A stretch of DNA of 64,000 nucleotides, taken from UBA4665 sp036388555. Its GTDB lineage: Bacteria > Patescibacteriota > Saccharimonadia > Saccharimonadales > UBA4665. The notes under the pieces were generated by a model. The model did no database searches, had not been told where the DNA came from, and saw nothing but the letters and a program-made list of their open reading frames with translations. Shown piece after piece: positions 53,419 to 62,271 of the stretch. Numbering within the stretch: position 1 is the stretch's first letter; every line of letters starts with the position of its first letter. The position numbers and the translations under genes are program-made. The stretch lies in contig DASVRP010000013.1 in NCBI GenBank assembly GCA_036388555.1, forward strand, positions 155,413 to 219,412, given 5' to 3'.

Positions 53419-54000
53419 ATGACGATACATACCTTTACTACTATATCCGACCCTCAGCTCGCCACCCAGCTCATCGGCGGTGCTGTCGGAGTGCTGCCGA
53501 CCGACACACTGTACGGTCTTGTCTGCCTGGCCGCCAACGAAGCGTCCGTGGCCCGGTTGTACGGCTTAAAGCACCGCGAACACAAGCCAGGTACGCTGAT
53601 TGCCGCCGACATAGACCAGCTTGTAAAGCTGGGCATACCGCGGCGCTATCTGACCGCAGTAAAGCAGTTCTGGCCCGGCGCCGTCAGCGTCGAAACGCCG
53701 CATCATATTGCGTATCTCACCCAGGCCACCGGGCGACAGGCGATCCGCATACCTGACGATCCACAGTTACTGGCACTCTTGCGCCAGACAGGACCTCTGC
53801 AGACAACCAGCGCCAACCAGCCCGATGAACCGGCTGCTACGACCGTTGCCGAAGCGAAAGCTTATTTCGGTGACAACGTGGATTTTTACGCCGACGGAGG
53901 TGACCTGTCGGGGCGCCTACCATCCACCATTATCCGTGTTATCGACGACGCCATCGAGGTTCTTCGCGAGGGCGCAGTCAAGATAGACGACGCCGACTAG
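53419..54000 (+). CDS. Threonylcarbamoyl-AMP synthase family (YrdC/Sua5)
   Basis: The 193-residue protein contains GVLPTDTLYGLVCLA and LYGLKHREHKPGTL (KxR motif) and QTTSANQPDEP, the nucleotide-binding elements of the YrdC/TsaC family. It makes the threonylcarbamoyl-AMP needed for tRNA t6A37. The length fits TsaC rather than two-domain Sua5. ATG 53419 is the best start; GGAAAGGAGAGG lies about 26 nt upstream, too far for a normal ribosome binding site. It ends next to the convergent yjjX-like gene. Confidence 0.9.
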   Translation: MTIHTFTTISDPQLATQLIGGAVGVLPTDTLYGLVCLAANEASVARLYGLKHREHKPGTLIAADIDQLVKLGIPRRYLTAVKQFWPGAVSVETPHHIAYLTQATGRQAIRIPDDPQLLALLRQTGPLQTTSANQPDEPAATTVAEAKAYFGDNVDFYADGGDLSGRLPSTIIRVIDDAIEVLREGAVKIDDAD

Positions 54001-54001
54001 A

Positions 54002-54535
54002 CTACGTGTACAAACTCTTATTCTTGAACGGTATGAGGGCGAAAATGATCGCCTCGGTGTAATAACCCGACCGTACGATCACGTCATGGGTCAGCAGTCC
54101 GACGGCACCATTCGCCTGCTTTGAGTTCGTCTTTCCGAACACGATATCATCGGCTTCGCCCAGTTCCTTGCCTTCGTGGATCAGCTCCGCTACCTTCGGT
54201 GGCAGGAAGAATGTCGCGGTCCTGCCTTTGCCGACCAGTCCGTCGGGGCCTCGGACGATCATCCAGGCGAATGATTCCATATCAGAATTTTTTACTTCTA
54301 TACCACCCTCGAGTCCGACCCAGAAGTCGGCATCAGGTGCGGCAGTGCTGGCGTTCGTGGCGCGGTTAAGCGCGCCTTGGTAGGTCTCACTGTCGCTTGA
54401 GGGCTGCTCGCTGACGCCCGATGCGACCGAGATACCCTCGACATCGAATCGCTCGTCAGGAAACATCCGTGTAAATGCCTCCAATGTGGCTTTGATCTTG
54501 ATGGGGTTCTGTGATGCGACGAGTATCTTTTTCAT
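54002..54535 (-). CDS. YjjX-family inosine/xanthosine triphosphatase (DUF84)
   Basis: The 177-residue protein starts MKKILVASQNPIKIKATLEAF, the conserved N-terminus of YjjX/DUF84 proteins, and contains SGVSEQPSSDSETYQGALNRA and DFWVGLEGGIEV, which match the family well. These enzymes hydrolyse ITP and XTP and so clean the nucleotide pool. AGGAT lies just upstream of the ATG. The gene follows murC/mpl with 21 nt between them. Confidence 0.88.
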   Translation of the reverse strand: MKKILVASQNPIKIKATLEAFTRMFPDERFDVEGISVASGVSEQPSSDSETYQGALNRATNASTAAPDADFWVGLEGGIEVKNSDMESFAWMIVRGPDGLVGKGRTATFFLPPKVAELIHEGKELGEADDIVFGKTNSKQANGAVGLLTHDVIVRSGYYTEAIIFALIPFKNKSLYT

Positions 54536-54556
54536 ATAGTATCCTACATTCTTTCT

Positions 54557-55909
54557 TTATCCTGCCGTATGCGGCACGGTCAGTACTGGAGTGTCGGGTT
54601 CAGCGGCTTTGACGAATTCCTTGCGGAGCCATTCGTCGAGGCTGCCGCCGCCACCGGCGCTGATGCAGACGACGATGTCGCGGTCGTCGAGGTGCTGCTG
54701 GATGGCCGCCCGCAGGTCGGCGTTCAGTTCGGACGGCGTCGTCTTGGCCTGAGTGTCTTCGCTGAGCAGCTTCTTGAGGTCGGCAGGGGACAGTAGTGGC
54801 AGCGTCTTATCCTCGCGGGCCAGGTAGGTCGGGACGATGTACAGGTGCGTCACACCGTCGAACAGTGTTTTCAGCTCTTCCTTTATGAAATGCTGGCGGG
54901 TGTTGTGCAGGCCTTCGTAAACGACGACCACGTTCTGGTTCTTGGGGCGGGCAACTTCGGCGGCAATCGCAAGGGCACCGCGGATCTTGGGCGGGGTGTG
55001 GGCGTATTCGCTGTAGAGATGCGGCAATACCTGCTCGAAGCGGCGGGAGACGCCAGGGAAGGCGTCGAGGTGCGGCAGGAGCTGCTCAAACGGTATTCCG
55101 GTGGCGAGCTGCAGGGCGGCGGCGACTTCCCAGGCATCCTCGCGGTTGACCGGGCCAGGGAGGCTGAGCAGCCGGCTGATCTCCGGGTTCTCCTTGTCGA
55201 GGACGTAGCGCGTCGGACTTGGCTCGACGCCGAGGATATCATAATCCTGCTGCCACATGACGGTCTGGCCGGATTGGAAGATGAACTCGCGGAAGGCTTC
55301 CTTGTAACTGTCGAACGTCGGATAGATGTCGTGATGGTCCCAGGCGATACCGGTGATGATCGACAGGAAGGGCTGGAAGGCCAGGAAATTGCGGTCGAAT
55401 TCGTCGGCCTCATAGACGAAGTACTGGCTCTGCGGTTCGTAGTGCCCCATCTCACCGAAGGTAATCTTGGCGCCGACCGAGTAGCTGACCGGTATGTTCA
55501 GCCGTTTGAGCAGCCAGACGGCCATGGCGGTAGTCGTGGTCTTGCCGTGGGTGCCGGCGATGGCGATGAGCTTGAGGTTCTTGTCGGCCAGGATGGTGTT
55601 GAGCAGGACGTCACGCTTGCTGGTCCTGATGTGCTTGGCATGGCAGAAGCGGAACTCCGGGGCGTCCGGATTCTCAATGGCGACGGCCGATGAATAGACG
55701 TACCAGTCGATCGGGTCGCGCTCGTGGGCGGCTTCTATCTGCTCGATGGTCTGGCCGATCTCGATGTTGGTGATACCCTGCTCGCGCAGGTAGTGGATAT
55801 ACGACGAGTCCTGTTTGTCGGAACCAGAGACGTCGTAGCCGGCCTGGTGGGCGATCAGTGCCAGCGGGCCGAGGCCAGTTCCGCCGATGCCTGAGAAGAA
55901 AATATGCAT
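54557..55909 (-). CDS. UDP-N-acetylmuramate ligase, MurC/Mpl family
   Basis: The 450-residue protein has MHIFFSGIGGTGLGPLALIA (N-terminal nucleotide-binding loop), the ATP loop AIAGTHGKTTTTAM, YEADEFDRNFL, and the C-terminal region with FPGVSRRFEQV, all typical of MurC and Mpl. It links L-Ala (MurC) or a recycled tripeptide (Mpl) to UDP-MurNAc in peptidoglycan assembly. I cannot separate the two from sequence alone; the H-I-x-G pattern fits Mpl slightly better. TAGACT is 6 nt before the ATG on the minus strand, and AAGGAT overlaps that gap. Confidence 0.85.
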   Translation of the reverse strand: MHIFFSGIGGTGLGPLALIAHQAGYDVSGSDKQDSSYIHYLREQGITNIEIGQTIEQIEAAHERDPIDWYVYSSAVAIENPDAPEFRFCHAKHIRTSKRDVLLNTILADKNLKLIAIAGTHGKTTTTAMAVWLLKRLNIPVSYSVGAKITFGEMGHYEPQSQYFVYEADEFDRNFLAFQPFLSIITGIAWDHHDIYPTFDSYKEAFREFIFQSGQTVMWQQDYDILGVEPSPTRYVLDKENPEISRLLSLPGPVNREDAWEVAAALQLATGIPFEQLLPHLDAFPGVSRRFEQVLPHLYSEYAHTPPKIRGALAIAAEVARPKNQNVVVVYEGLHNTRQHFIKEELKTLFDGVTHLYIVPTYLAREDKTLPLLSPADLKKLLSEDTQAKTTPSELNADLRAAIQQHLDDRDIVVCISAGGGGSLDEWLRKEFVKAAEPDTPVLTVPHTAG

Positions 55910-55975
55910 ATCCTTAGTCTATCATCTGTCGCCGCCGCCCTGAAGCGGATGTTATCAGGTATAATCATAACCAAG

Positions 55976-56566
55976 ATGACAAAACTCCGCGACGGACCCC
56001 TACGAGCGCTTTCGGGCGTAAAACCGATGTACCTGCTGGCCGCCGCCGGTGTGAGCTGCCTGATAAGCATCAATGCGCTGCGGACTAACAACCTGAAGAT
56101 GGTCAGGCTGCGCGAACAGGTGTATGCGGCCGATAAGGATAACGGCGACGTCCGAGCGGCGCTGACCGACCTGCAGCGTTATGTGACCTCACATATGAAC
56201 ACCGACCTGACTCCCGGCAAGAATGCCGTCTATCCGCCGATACAGCTGAAGTATACCTACGAGCGGCTGCGCCAGGCCAGCACCACGCCGGTCAGCAACG
56301 AACAGCTGTACAGCGACGCCCAGAAGCACTGCGAACAGCTGAATGACAGCGACTTCTCCGGCCGGAACCGTATCCCGTGCATCCAGGAATATGTGACGAC
56401 CCGCGCCGCCGCCCAGGGCAAACCGGTGCCGGACAGTGCCTATAAGTATGATTTCGTATCGCCGACATGGTCACCCGACCTGGCCGGCTGGAGCGTCCTG
56501 TCGACCTTCACGCTGCTGGCCGCCACCGCGGCACTGTTCCTGCTGCGCCGAGCCAAGCTCATCTGA
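55976..56566 (+). CDS. Hypothetical bitopic membrane protein
   Basis: I start at ATG 55976 (MTKLRDGPLRAL, 196 residues), because TATAAT (55960-55965) is 10 nt upstream and longer readings overlap it. The protein has an N-terminal helix (MYLLAAAGVSCLISINAL), a soluble loop with a coiled heptad region (NNLKMVRLREQVYAADK) and two cysteines (HCEQLN and IPCIQEY), and a C-terminal helix (GWSVLSTFTLLAATAALFLL). The loop is probably extracytoplasmic. Not recognised. It is similar in architecture to the protein at 62252 but without clear homology. Confidence 0.55.
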   Translation: MTKLRDGPLRALSGVKPMYLLAAAGVSCLISINALRTNNLKMVRLREQVYAADKDNGDVRAALTDLQRYVTSHMNTDLTPGKNAVYPPIQLKYTYERLRQASTTPVSNEQLYSDAQKHCEQLNDSDFSGRNRIPCIQEYVTTRAAAQGKPVPDSAYKYDFVSPTWSPDLAGWSVLSTFTLLAATAALFLLRRAKLI

Positions 56567-56622
56567 TCAGCCGTAAAGTCAGCAAGACGTCTAACCGTCA
56601 AACCCATCGGTACTAAGTAACT

Positions 56623-56667
56623 ATATAAAAAAACTCCCCGTCCATGCGATGGGGAGTTTTTTTATAT
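56623..56667. terminator. Bidirectional terminator between convergent genes
   Basis: A perfect 17-bp inverted repeat runs from ATATAAAAAAACTCCCC (56623-56639) to GGGGAGTTTTTTTATAT (56651-56667), with an 11-nt loop. The G/C core with T runs on both sides can stop both strands, fitting the convergent genes at 55976 and 56683. Confidence 0.85.
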
Positions 56668-56682
56668 GGGGTAGGGGGCCGC

Positions 56683-57351
56683 TTATGGCTTACGAGGAGT
56701 CGTAGTCGTCGGCGTGTTAGCTGCCGGAGCGGTCGTCGTAGGATTGGTCGTCGGGGCAGTTGTTGACGGTGCCTGCTGCGTCGAACTCTGGCTGGCCTGG
56801 CTACACTTGCCGTCAGCATTCTGCTTCTTGTAGTCGGCGATGGCTTTCACGACCTGGCTGTCGTCTTTGATGTTCTCCCAGAAGATGACCTGATCTTTGT
56901 TGATAAGCATCTGGTCGTACGGTGCATGCAGCTCACAGCCGAGCTTTACGAGGGAGACGTTGGAGGCGCTGGTGGCCTGGGCTGCGGTCTCACCGTTGGC
57001 GCTGGTCTGGAGATAGTAGATATTGCGCAGATCGACGGACGAAGAGGTGAAATCGTTGATATTGCCGAAGTAGACCTGGCCGTTGTTCAGGAATACCGCC
57101 TGGTATCGGTCCTTGTCGACGGCACGCTGCTGAGCGTTGCCGGACTGACTGATCAGGAATGTCAGGGCAAGTACGAGTGCCGTGACGGTGAAGAGCAGGA
57201 TTATCGACCCGAGCTGGAACAATTTACCGACTGGCTGCTTCCCGATCTTATATTGATGTCCACCGAACGTACCGCCGGTGCTAGCACCGCTGGCAGCTGG
57301 TTGTGCTGCCGGCGTACCGGATGTCTGACTATTACGGCCTCTAAAATCCAT
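56683..57351 (-). CDS. Membrane-anchored protein with threonine/proline-rich tail
   Basis: The 222-residue protein has a low-complexity cytoplasmic start (TSGTPAAQPAASGASTGG), one helix (GSIILLFTVTALVLALTFLI), an extracellular domain (DRYQAVFLNNGQVYFGNI, NVSLVKLGCELHAPYD) and a Thr/Pro/Ala-rich tail (TTAPTTNPTTTAPAANTPTT) likely to be a stalk or glycosylation target. The YQAVFLNNGQVYFG motif occurs in many small-genome bacteria but has no known function. SD AAGGGGTAGGG and a TATAAA box lie upstream. Two cysteines (LGCEL, GKCSQ) may pair. Confidence 0.6.
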   Translation of the reverse strand: MDFRGRNSQTSGTPAAQPAASGASTGGTFGGHQYKIGKQPVGKLFQLGSIILLFTVTALVLALTFLISQSGNAQQRAVDKDRYQAVFLNNGQVYFGNINDFTSSSVDLRNIYYLQTSANGETAAQATSASNVSLVKLGCELHAPYDQMLINKDQVIFWENIKDDSQVVKAIADYKKQNADGKCSQASQSSTQQAPSTTAPTTNPTTTAPAANTPTTTTPRKP

Positions 57352-57450
57352 CGTCTTACCCTACCCCTTACATTTATAATGCTTACAGTAATTAATAGTG
57401 TAATACATAAGCTTTTCGCGTGCAACTCCCGCACCACCTGTATGAAATAG

Positions 57451-57480
57451 TTGACAAGTAAAATCTGACCAGAGTATTTT
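57451..57480 (+). promoter_or_regulatory. Promoter of the small abundant protein gene
   Basis: TTGACA (57451-57456), an 18-nt spacer and TATTTT (57475-57480). The leader before ATG 57552 is about 65 nt and has GAGAGGG 10 nt before the start, unlike the leaderless genes around. Confidence 0.6.
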
Positions 57481-57551
57481 AGGGGTACCACGGTGTTACA
57501 ACCTGGACGACTATAAACTAACCAGACAACCATAAGAGAGGGTAACTCATC

Positions 57552-57749
57552 ATGGCTTACAAACACACGAATTCGAAAGGTGTTACTTACTATCTGAACT
57601 CCAAGAAGGTCACCCTTCGCGGCGGTAAGGAACAACCTATCTACTACTTCAGCAAGGACGAACGCCCCGAAGCCGTCGACCTTCCTGACGGCAAGCAGGT
57701 CAAGGAAAACCCGCGCAACGGATTTTTGACGGTCAGCAACAAGAAATAA
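57552..57749 (+). CDS. Small conserved patescibacterial protein
   Basis: The 65-residue protein (AYKHTNSKGVTYYLN, then VTLRGGKEQPIYYFSKDERP and NPRNGFLTVSNKK) has an ordered, aromatic-rich, basic sequence. I recall similar 60-65-residue proteins in many Saccharibacteria and other Patescibacteria genomes, where they are unassigned; the match is from memory. A full sigma70 promoter, a ribosome binding site and a strong terminator mark it as a stand-alone, highly expressed gene. The fold is probably a small beta sheet; a nucleic-acid or ribosome role is a guess. Confidence 0.75.
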   Translation: MAYKHTNSKGVTYYLNSKKVTLRGGKEQPIYYFSKDERPEAVDLPDGKQVKENPRNGFLTVSNKK

Positions 57750-57768
57750 TAGCCAACGACTGTATTTT

Positions 57769-57807
57769 AAAACCGGTTCCCATAGCGGAACCGGTTTTTA
57801 TTTTTTT
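57769..57807 (+). terminator. Terminator of the small protein gene
   Basis: Perfect 12-bp arms AAAACCGGTTCC (57769-57780) and GGAACCGGTTTT (57787-57798), 6-nt loop, followed by TATTTTTTT. It also stops the convergent gene at 57798, whose stop lies within the stem end. Confidence 0.85.
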
Positions 57808-58970
57808 AAACGACTCAGAAACGATGGTTTCTTCTGACGGGCGATAATTTGCGTCAGTTCTGCGAAATCGACATTAAGTGATGGGGCATCTACATCGGCT
57901 TGTATGTTCAATTTATCGAAATACGTAGCAATGACCTTGCCGGCGACCCTGAGCTGATCAGTGTAATCAGGTTCGTCAATCGCCAGGTCTTTATCCGGAT
58001 CGGCGTGCACGAGTACCGTGTGCTTGTCAGGGCTACGAACAAGGTGAAAGCCGCTGTCTTTACGCGGTGATCCATCGAAGTTGCGGCCGGTAAAAATGAG
58101 TTGTGTGTTGCCATTGGCGGTTGGAGCGACGGTCATGTCGAACTCAGCACCGACTTGATTGTGTACGCTGGGCAGAGTGACATCGATCGCATCACCGGTC
58201 AGGCTGTCTTGCAAGCCCTGATGGCGCCGAGTGTAGGTAATAAGTCCACGCATAGCTGATTCATATATTTCATCAGCTAGTGCGAAGCCTGGATGGACGT
58301 TTTCTGCAGAAGTCAGATTAAAGATATCTTCATCTGGAGCTGGATCGAGTTGATCGGCTGTGTTGCTGTGCGTTTTGGGGCGGTGTCGATGCTGAGTGAT
58401 TTTGTTCCCATCGTACATAACGGGGAAACTCCATGATAATTCTGCAGGATCAACCCCCATCTGTCTGATATCGAAGGCGGTCACACCACGGCTGATGTCC
58501 ATAGAAACAACGCTGCTCGGCTGCGGTTCATCAGATTCAGGAATTGCACCAAATCCTGTAAAGATACCATCTTTCGTCCGTATACTATCTGCTCCCAGCC
58601 TTTCAAATTCATGTGTCCCGGGGGTGATGGTGCTACCTGTGGACGGATCGATCAGGTACTTTGATGCTCCCATTTGTCCAGATAATGCAACACGCTTTTC
58701 TGTCGTATCAATTTCTAGGTGCAGACTGTGAAATGGCATACCACCCGGGTGTTTTGGCTTAACGGACAATATGGATTTAGGATCTAAGGGCAGTATGTCC
58801 TCGGGAGACCGCGAGGGCAGCTGATAGTGGACGGTTCCGGCTTCTCTGAGTCCGTTCCAATACGGATTGCGATCATAGCAATGAGCGACAGCCTCATTTA
58901 TAGTGTAAATTCTATCCGGCGGTGTCTGGTCGGGGACTGCAGGAAAATCCTCATTTCTGCCGATGCTCAT
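57798..58970 (-). CDS. Hypothetical protein, 390 residues
   Basis: The protein is soluble, with no signal or membrane helix. It has an N-terminal acidic, proline-rich part (FPAVPDQTPPDRIY), a middle with many beta-like strands (FHSLHLEIDTTEKRVALSG) and a C-terminal basic patch (ARQKKPSFLSRLKK). No known domain is recognised. The base composition is more AT-rich than the neighbours. The extended -10 (TGC TAAAAT) lies 6 nt before the ATG, so the mRNA is leaderless. It has no same-strand partner. Confidence 0.45.
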   Translation of the reverse strand: MSIGRNEDFPAVPDQTPPDRIYTINEAVAHCYDRNPYWNGLREAGTVHYQLPSRSPEDILPLDPKSILSVKPKHPGGMPFHSLHLEIDTTEKRVALSGQMGASKYLIDPSTGSTITPGTHEFERLGADSIRTKDGIFTGFGAIPESDEPQPSSVVSMDISRGVTAFDIRQMGVDPAELSWSFPVMYDGNKITQHRHRPKTHSNTADQLDPAPDEDIFNLTSAENVHPGFALADEIYESAMRGLITYTRRHQGLQDSLTGDAIDVTLPSVHNQVGAEFDMTVAPTANGNTQLIFTGRNFDGSPRKDSGFHLVRSPDKHTVLVHADPDKDLAIDEPDYTDQLRVAGKVIATYFDKLNIQADVDAPSLNVDFAELTQIIARQKKPSFLSRLKK

Positions 58971-59069
58971 TAATTCATTTTAGCATTAATATGGCATTAT
59001 GTCAATAAGCATAAAGAATTTAGTCTGGCCGTGTAATAATCTCCTGCTCATCTGTTATAATCGTCAGCA

Positions 59070-59828
<759 letters not shown>

Positions 59829-59830
59829 CC

Positions 59831-60937
59831 ATGAAAAAAGCACTTTACACAGTCTGGGTATTCACCAAGCTCAACACGAAGCGGTTCTTCCGCGACAAGC
59901 TGTCGATCTTCTTCGGCATTTTGTTCCCGTTGATCTTCCTGTTCGTCTTTGGCGCCATATCTGGCGGCAACGGGGCGCCGACCTTCGGGGTGGCCATTAT
60001 CAATCAGTCCGACAGCCAGTTCTCAAAGGATTTCGTCAAGCAACTATCCGAGGCCGACGGGCTGGACGTCGACGAAAGCGTCAAGTCCCAGGCGGATGCC
60101 ACCGACCGGATGGGCAAGGGGCAACTGGACGGCACCATCACATTGCCGCCGGACTTCGGCCGGCCCGGCGAGCAGCAATACCCGACGGGCACAGCCCGGG
60201 TATCATTCACCCAGAACAATGCCGCGGCTGGCCAGGCGCTGACGACGGCATTGGAGGGCCAGTTCGCCCGGCAGAACCAGGAATTCACCCAGGTAGAACC
60301 GCCATTGAAGGTCGAAGCCAAGCAGACCAACCAGATGAGCCTGACTCCGTTTGATTATACCTTTGCCGGACTGCTCGGCTTCGCAATCATCGGTATGGGC
60401 ATCTTCGGTCCCATCAATGTCTTCCCGGAACTTAAGAAGCAGGGGATACTACGCCGTCTGCACACCACGCCACTCAAGGTCTGGCAATATTTCCTGTCGA
60501 CCATGATCGCCCAGGCCATCATCGGCCTGGTATCGCTGGCCGTCATGTTCGTTGCCGCTGTGCTGGTGTTCGACCTGAAGATCGTCGGCAATTACCTCGA
60601 GATCATCCTGTTCCTGGTCTTCAGTATCATCACGATCCTCGGCATCGGACTGGCTATCGGCGGCTGGGCCAAGAACGAGCGCCAGGCGGCGCCGCTCAGC
60701 AATATCATCGTCTTCCCGATGATGTTCCTGTCGGGTACCTTCTTCCCGCGCTTCGCCATGCCGGAGTGGCTGCAGCATGTCAGCAGCTTCCTACCGCTGA
60801 CACCGGTGATCGACGGTATCCGCCTGCTGACCACGCAGGGCGCCCACCTGACCGACATCGGCCCGCAGTTGGGGCTGATGGCGCTGTGGTCGGCAGTAAT
60901 CTACTTCGTTGCATTCAAGCTGTTCCGCTGGGAATAG
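59831..60937 (+). CDS. ABC-2 type transporter permease
   Basis: The 368-residue protein starts at ATG 59831 and has a helix after the N-terminal KLSIFFGILFPLIFLFVF, a large extracytoplasmic loop of about 150 residues (residues 40-180) and five C-terminal helices with GLLGFAIIGMGIFG and FPMMFLSGTFFP, as in DrrB/YhgE-type ABC-2 permeases. It is coupled to the ATPase gene with a 2-nt gap. The next gene has its own promoter. Confidence 0.9.
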   Translation: MKKALYTVWVFTKLNTKRFFRDKLSIFFGILFPLIFLFVFGAISGGNGAPTFGVAIINQSDSQFSKDFVKQLSEADGLDVDESVKSQADATDRMGKGQLDGTITLPPDFGRPGEQQYPTGTARVSFTQNNAAAGQALTTALEGQFARQNQEFTQVEPPLKVEAKQTNQMSLTPFDYTFAGLLGFAIIGMGIFGPINVFPELKKQGILRRLHTTPLKVWQYFLSTMIAQAIIGLVSLAVMFVAAVLVFDLKIVGNYLEIILFLVFSIITILGIGLAIGGWAKNERQAAPLSNIIVFPMMFLSGTFFPRFAMPEWLQHVSSFLPLTPVIDGIRLLTTQGAHLTDIGPQLGLMALWSAVIYFVAFKLFRWE

Positions 60938-60955
60938 CTGTATAATAGTGGCATC

Positions 60956-61195
60956 ATGGCAAAATATTATGAACCATCACCAGAGCGGGACGAGGAAGCG
61001 GAACGGATAGCCAATCTTCATGGTAACCGGCATATAGTATTCAGTCAGGACCCGGAGTACGTGGAGATGGACGAAGAACGCCGCCAGAAGATGATTGATG
61101 CTATTCAGAGCGTCATGCCGAAAGCGGAAGTAGTATCAGTAGAGGACACCTTATTTCCGGATACGGATGAGAGTGACAACTTCCCTGATCTGTAA
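60956..61195 (+). CDS. Small acidic hypothetical protein
   Basis: The 79-residue protein is acidic and mostly helical (ERDEEAERIANLHG, DEERRQKMIDAIQSVMP) with an acidic C-terminus (FPDTDESDNFPDL). TATAAT (60941-60946) lies 9 nt before the ATG, so it is an independently transcribed near-leaderless gene. No function is recognised. Confidence 0.5.
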   Translation: MAKYYEPSPERDEEAERIANLHGNRHIVFSQDPEYVEMDEERRQKMIDAIQSVMPKAEVVSVEDTLFPDTDESDNFPDL

Positions 61196-61226
61196 CCCAT
61201 GTAAGGCTGCAGCTCCAAGCTCAACC

Positions 61227-61255
61227 TTGAGAAACATAAGCTAAAGTGTTATAAT
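61227..61255 (+). promoter_or_regulatory. Promoter of the dus gene, near-leaderless
   Basis: TTGAGA (61227-61232), a 17-nt spacer and TATAAT (61250-61255). The ATG at 61264 is 8 nt after the -10 box. Confidence 0.7.
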
Positions 61256-61263
61256 AATATCTT

Positions 61264-62271
61264 ATGGATCTGCACGACTTACCAAGACCATTCTATGTCC
61301 TGGCGCCGATGGACGACGTCACCGACACCGTATTCCGGCGGATCATCGCCGGTTGTGCGGCACCGGATCTGTACTTCACCGAGTTCGTGAACGTCGACGG
61401 ACTGCAGAGCCCGGGGCGGGACCGGGTCATCAAGAAGCTGCAGCACACCGCTGCCGAGCGTCCTCTCATCGCCCAGATATGGGGCAAAAACCCCGAAAAC
61501 TTCTATAAGACTGCCGCTGAGCTGGTGGATATGGGCTTCGCCGGCATCGACCTGAATATGGGCTGCCCCGAGAAGACCGTCGTCAAGAACGGCACCTGCA
61601 GCGCGCTTATCAATGACCGGCCGGCAGCATCGGCGATGATCAAGGCTACCCAGGCCGGTGTGGCCAGCGCTTTGAAGTCCGACCGACATATGCCGGTCAG
61701 CGTCAAGACGCGGCTCGGGTTCAACGAGATCGACCTGTCATGGCACGAATTCCTGCTCGGGCATGACATAGATATGTTGACCGTCCATGGCCGGACACGC
61801 AAAGAGATGAGCGAAGTCCCGGCGCACTGGGATGTCATCGGGCAGGTCAGGGAACTGCGCGACCGAGTCGCACCGGATACGCTCATCGTCGGCAACGGCG
61901 ACGTCATGACACGCCGGCAGGGCGCGGAACTGGCCGCTGCGTACAACCTCGATGGCATCATGGTCGGCCGCGGCATCTTCCACGATCCGTTCCTGTTCGC
62001 ACCGGATAGCCCGTGGGCGGATATAACACCGTTAGACAAGCTGAAGTTATACGAGAAACACATCCGGCTGTTCGCCGAAACCTGGCAGCACGGTGAGCGG
62101 CCGGTGCGGACATTGAACCGGTTCTGCAAAGTTTATGTCAACGGCTTCGACGGCGCCAAAGAATTACGGGAACGATTGATGCTCGCCAGTAGTACGGATG
62201 AATTACTCACACTGCTTGACGAGGCTTTTGAGCAATACACTGCAAAGCCGGTTATTCTTCCGGGTACTTGA
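61264..62271 (+). CDS. tRNA-dihydrouridine synthase
   Basis: The 335-residue TIM-barrel flavoprotein has VLAPMDDVTDTVFRR, GIDLNMGCPEKTVVKNGTC (split: NMGCPEKT and VVKNGTCSAL), the catalytic cysteine in GCP, SVKTRLGF, LTVHGRTRKEMS and IVGNGDVMT with MVGRGIFHDP. These are Dus family signatures. It reduces uridines in the tRNA D-loop using FMN. Which Dus subtype (A, B or C) cannot be decided. The 3' end overlaps the gene at 62252 by 20 nt. Confidence 0.93.
   Translation: MDLHDLPRPFYVLAPMDDVTDTVFRRIIAGCAAPDLYFTEFVNVDGLQSPGRDRVIKKLQHTAAERPLIAQIWGKNPENFYKTAAELVDMGFAGIDLNMGCPEKTVVKNGTCSALINDRPAASAMIKATQAGVASALKSDRHMPVSVKTRLGFNEIDLSWHEFLLGHDIDMLTVHGRTRKEMSEVPAHWDVIGQVRELRDRVAPDTLIVGNGDVMTRRQGAELAAAYNLDGIMVGRGIFHDPFLFAPDSPWADITPLDKLKLYEKHIRLFAETWQHGERPVRTLNRFCKVYVNGFDGAKELRERLMLASSTDELLTLLDEAFEQYTAKPVILPGT

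Noticed and set aside
54845..55693. A 282-codon plus-strand frame antisense to the MurC/Mpl gene
   Set aside because: Shadow frame: repetitive Gly/Glu/Val residues, no promoter, no homology by eye.
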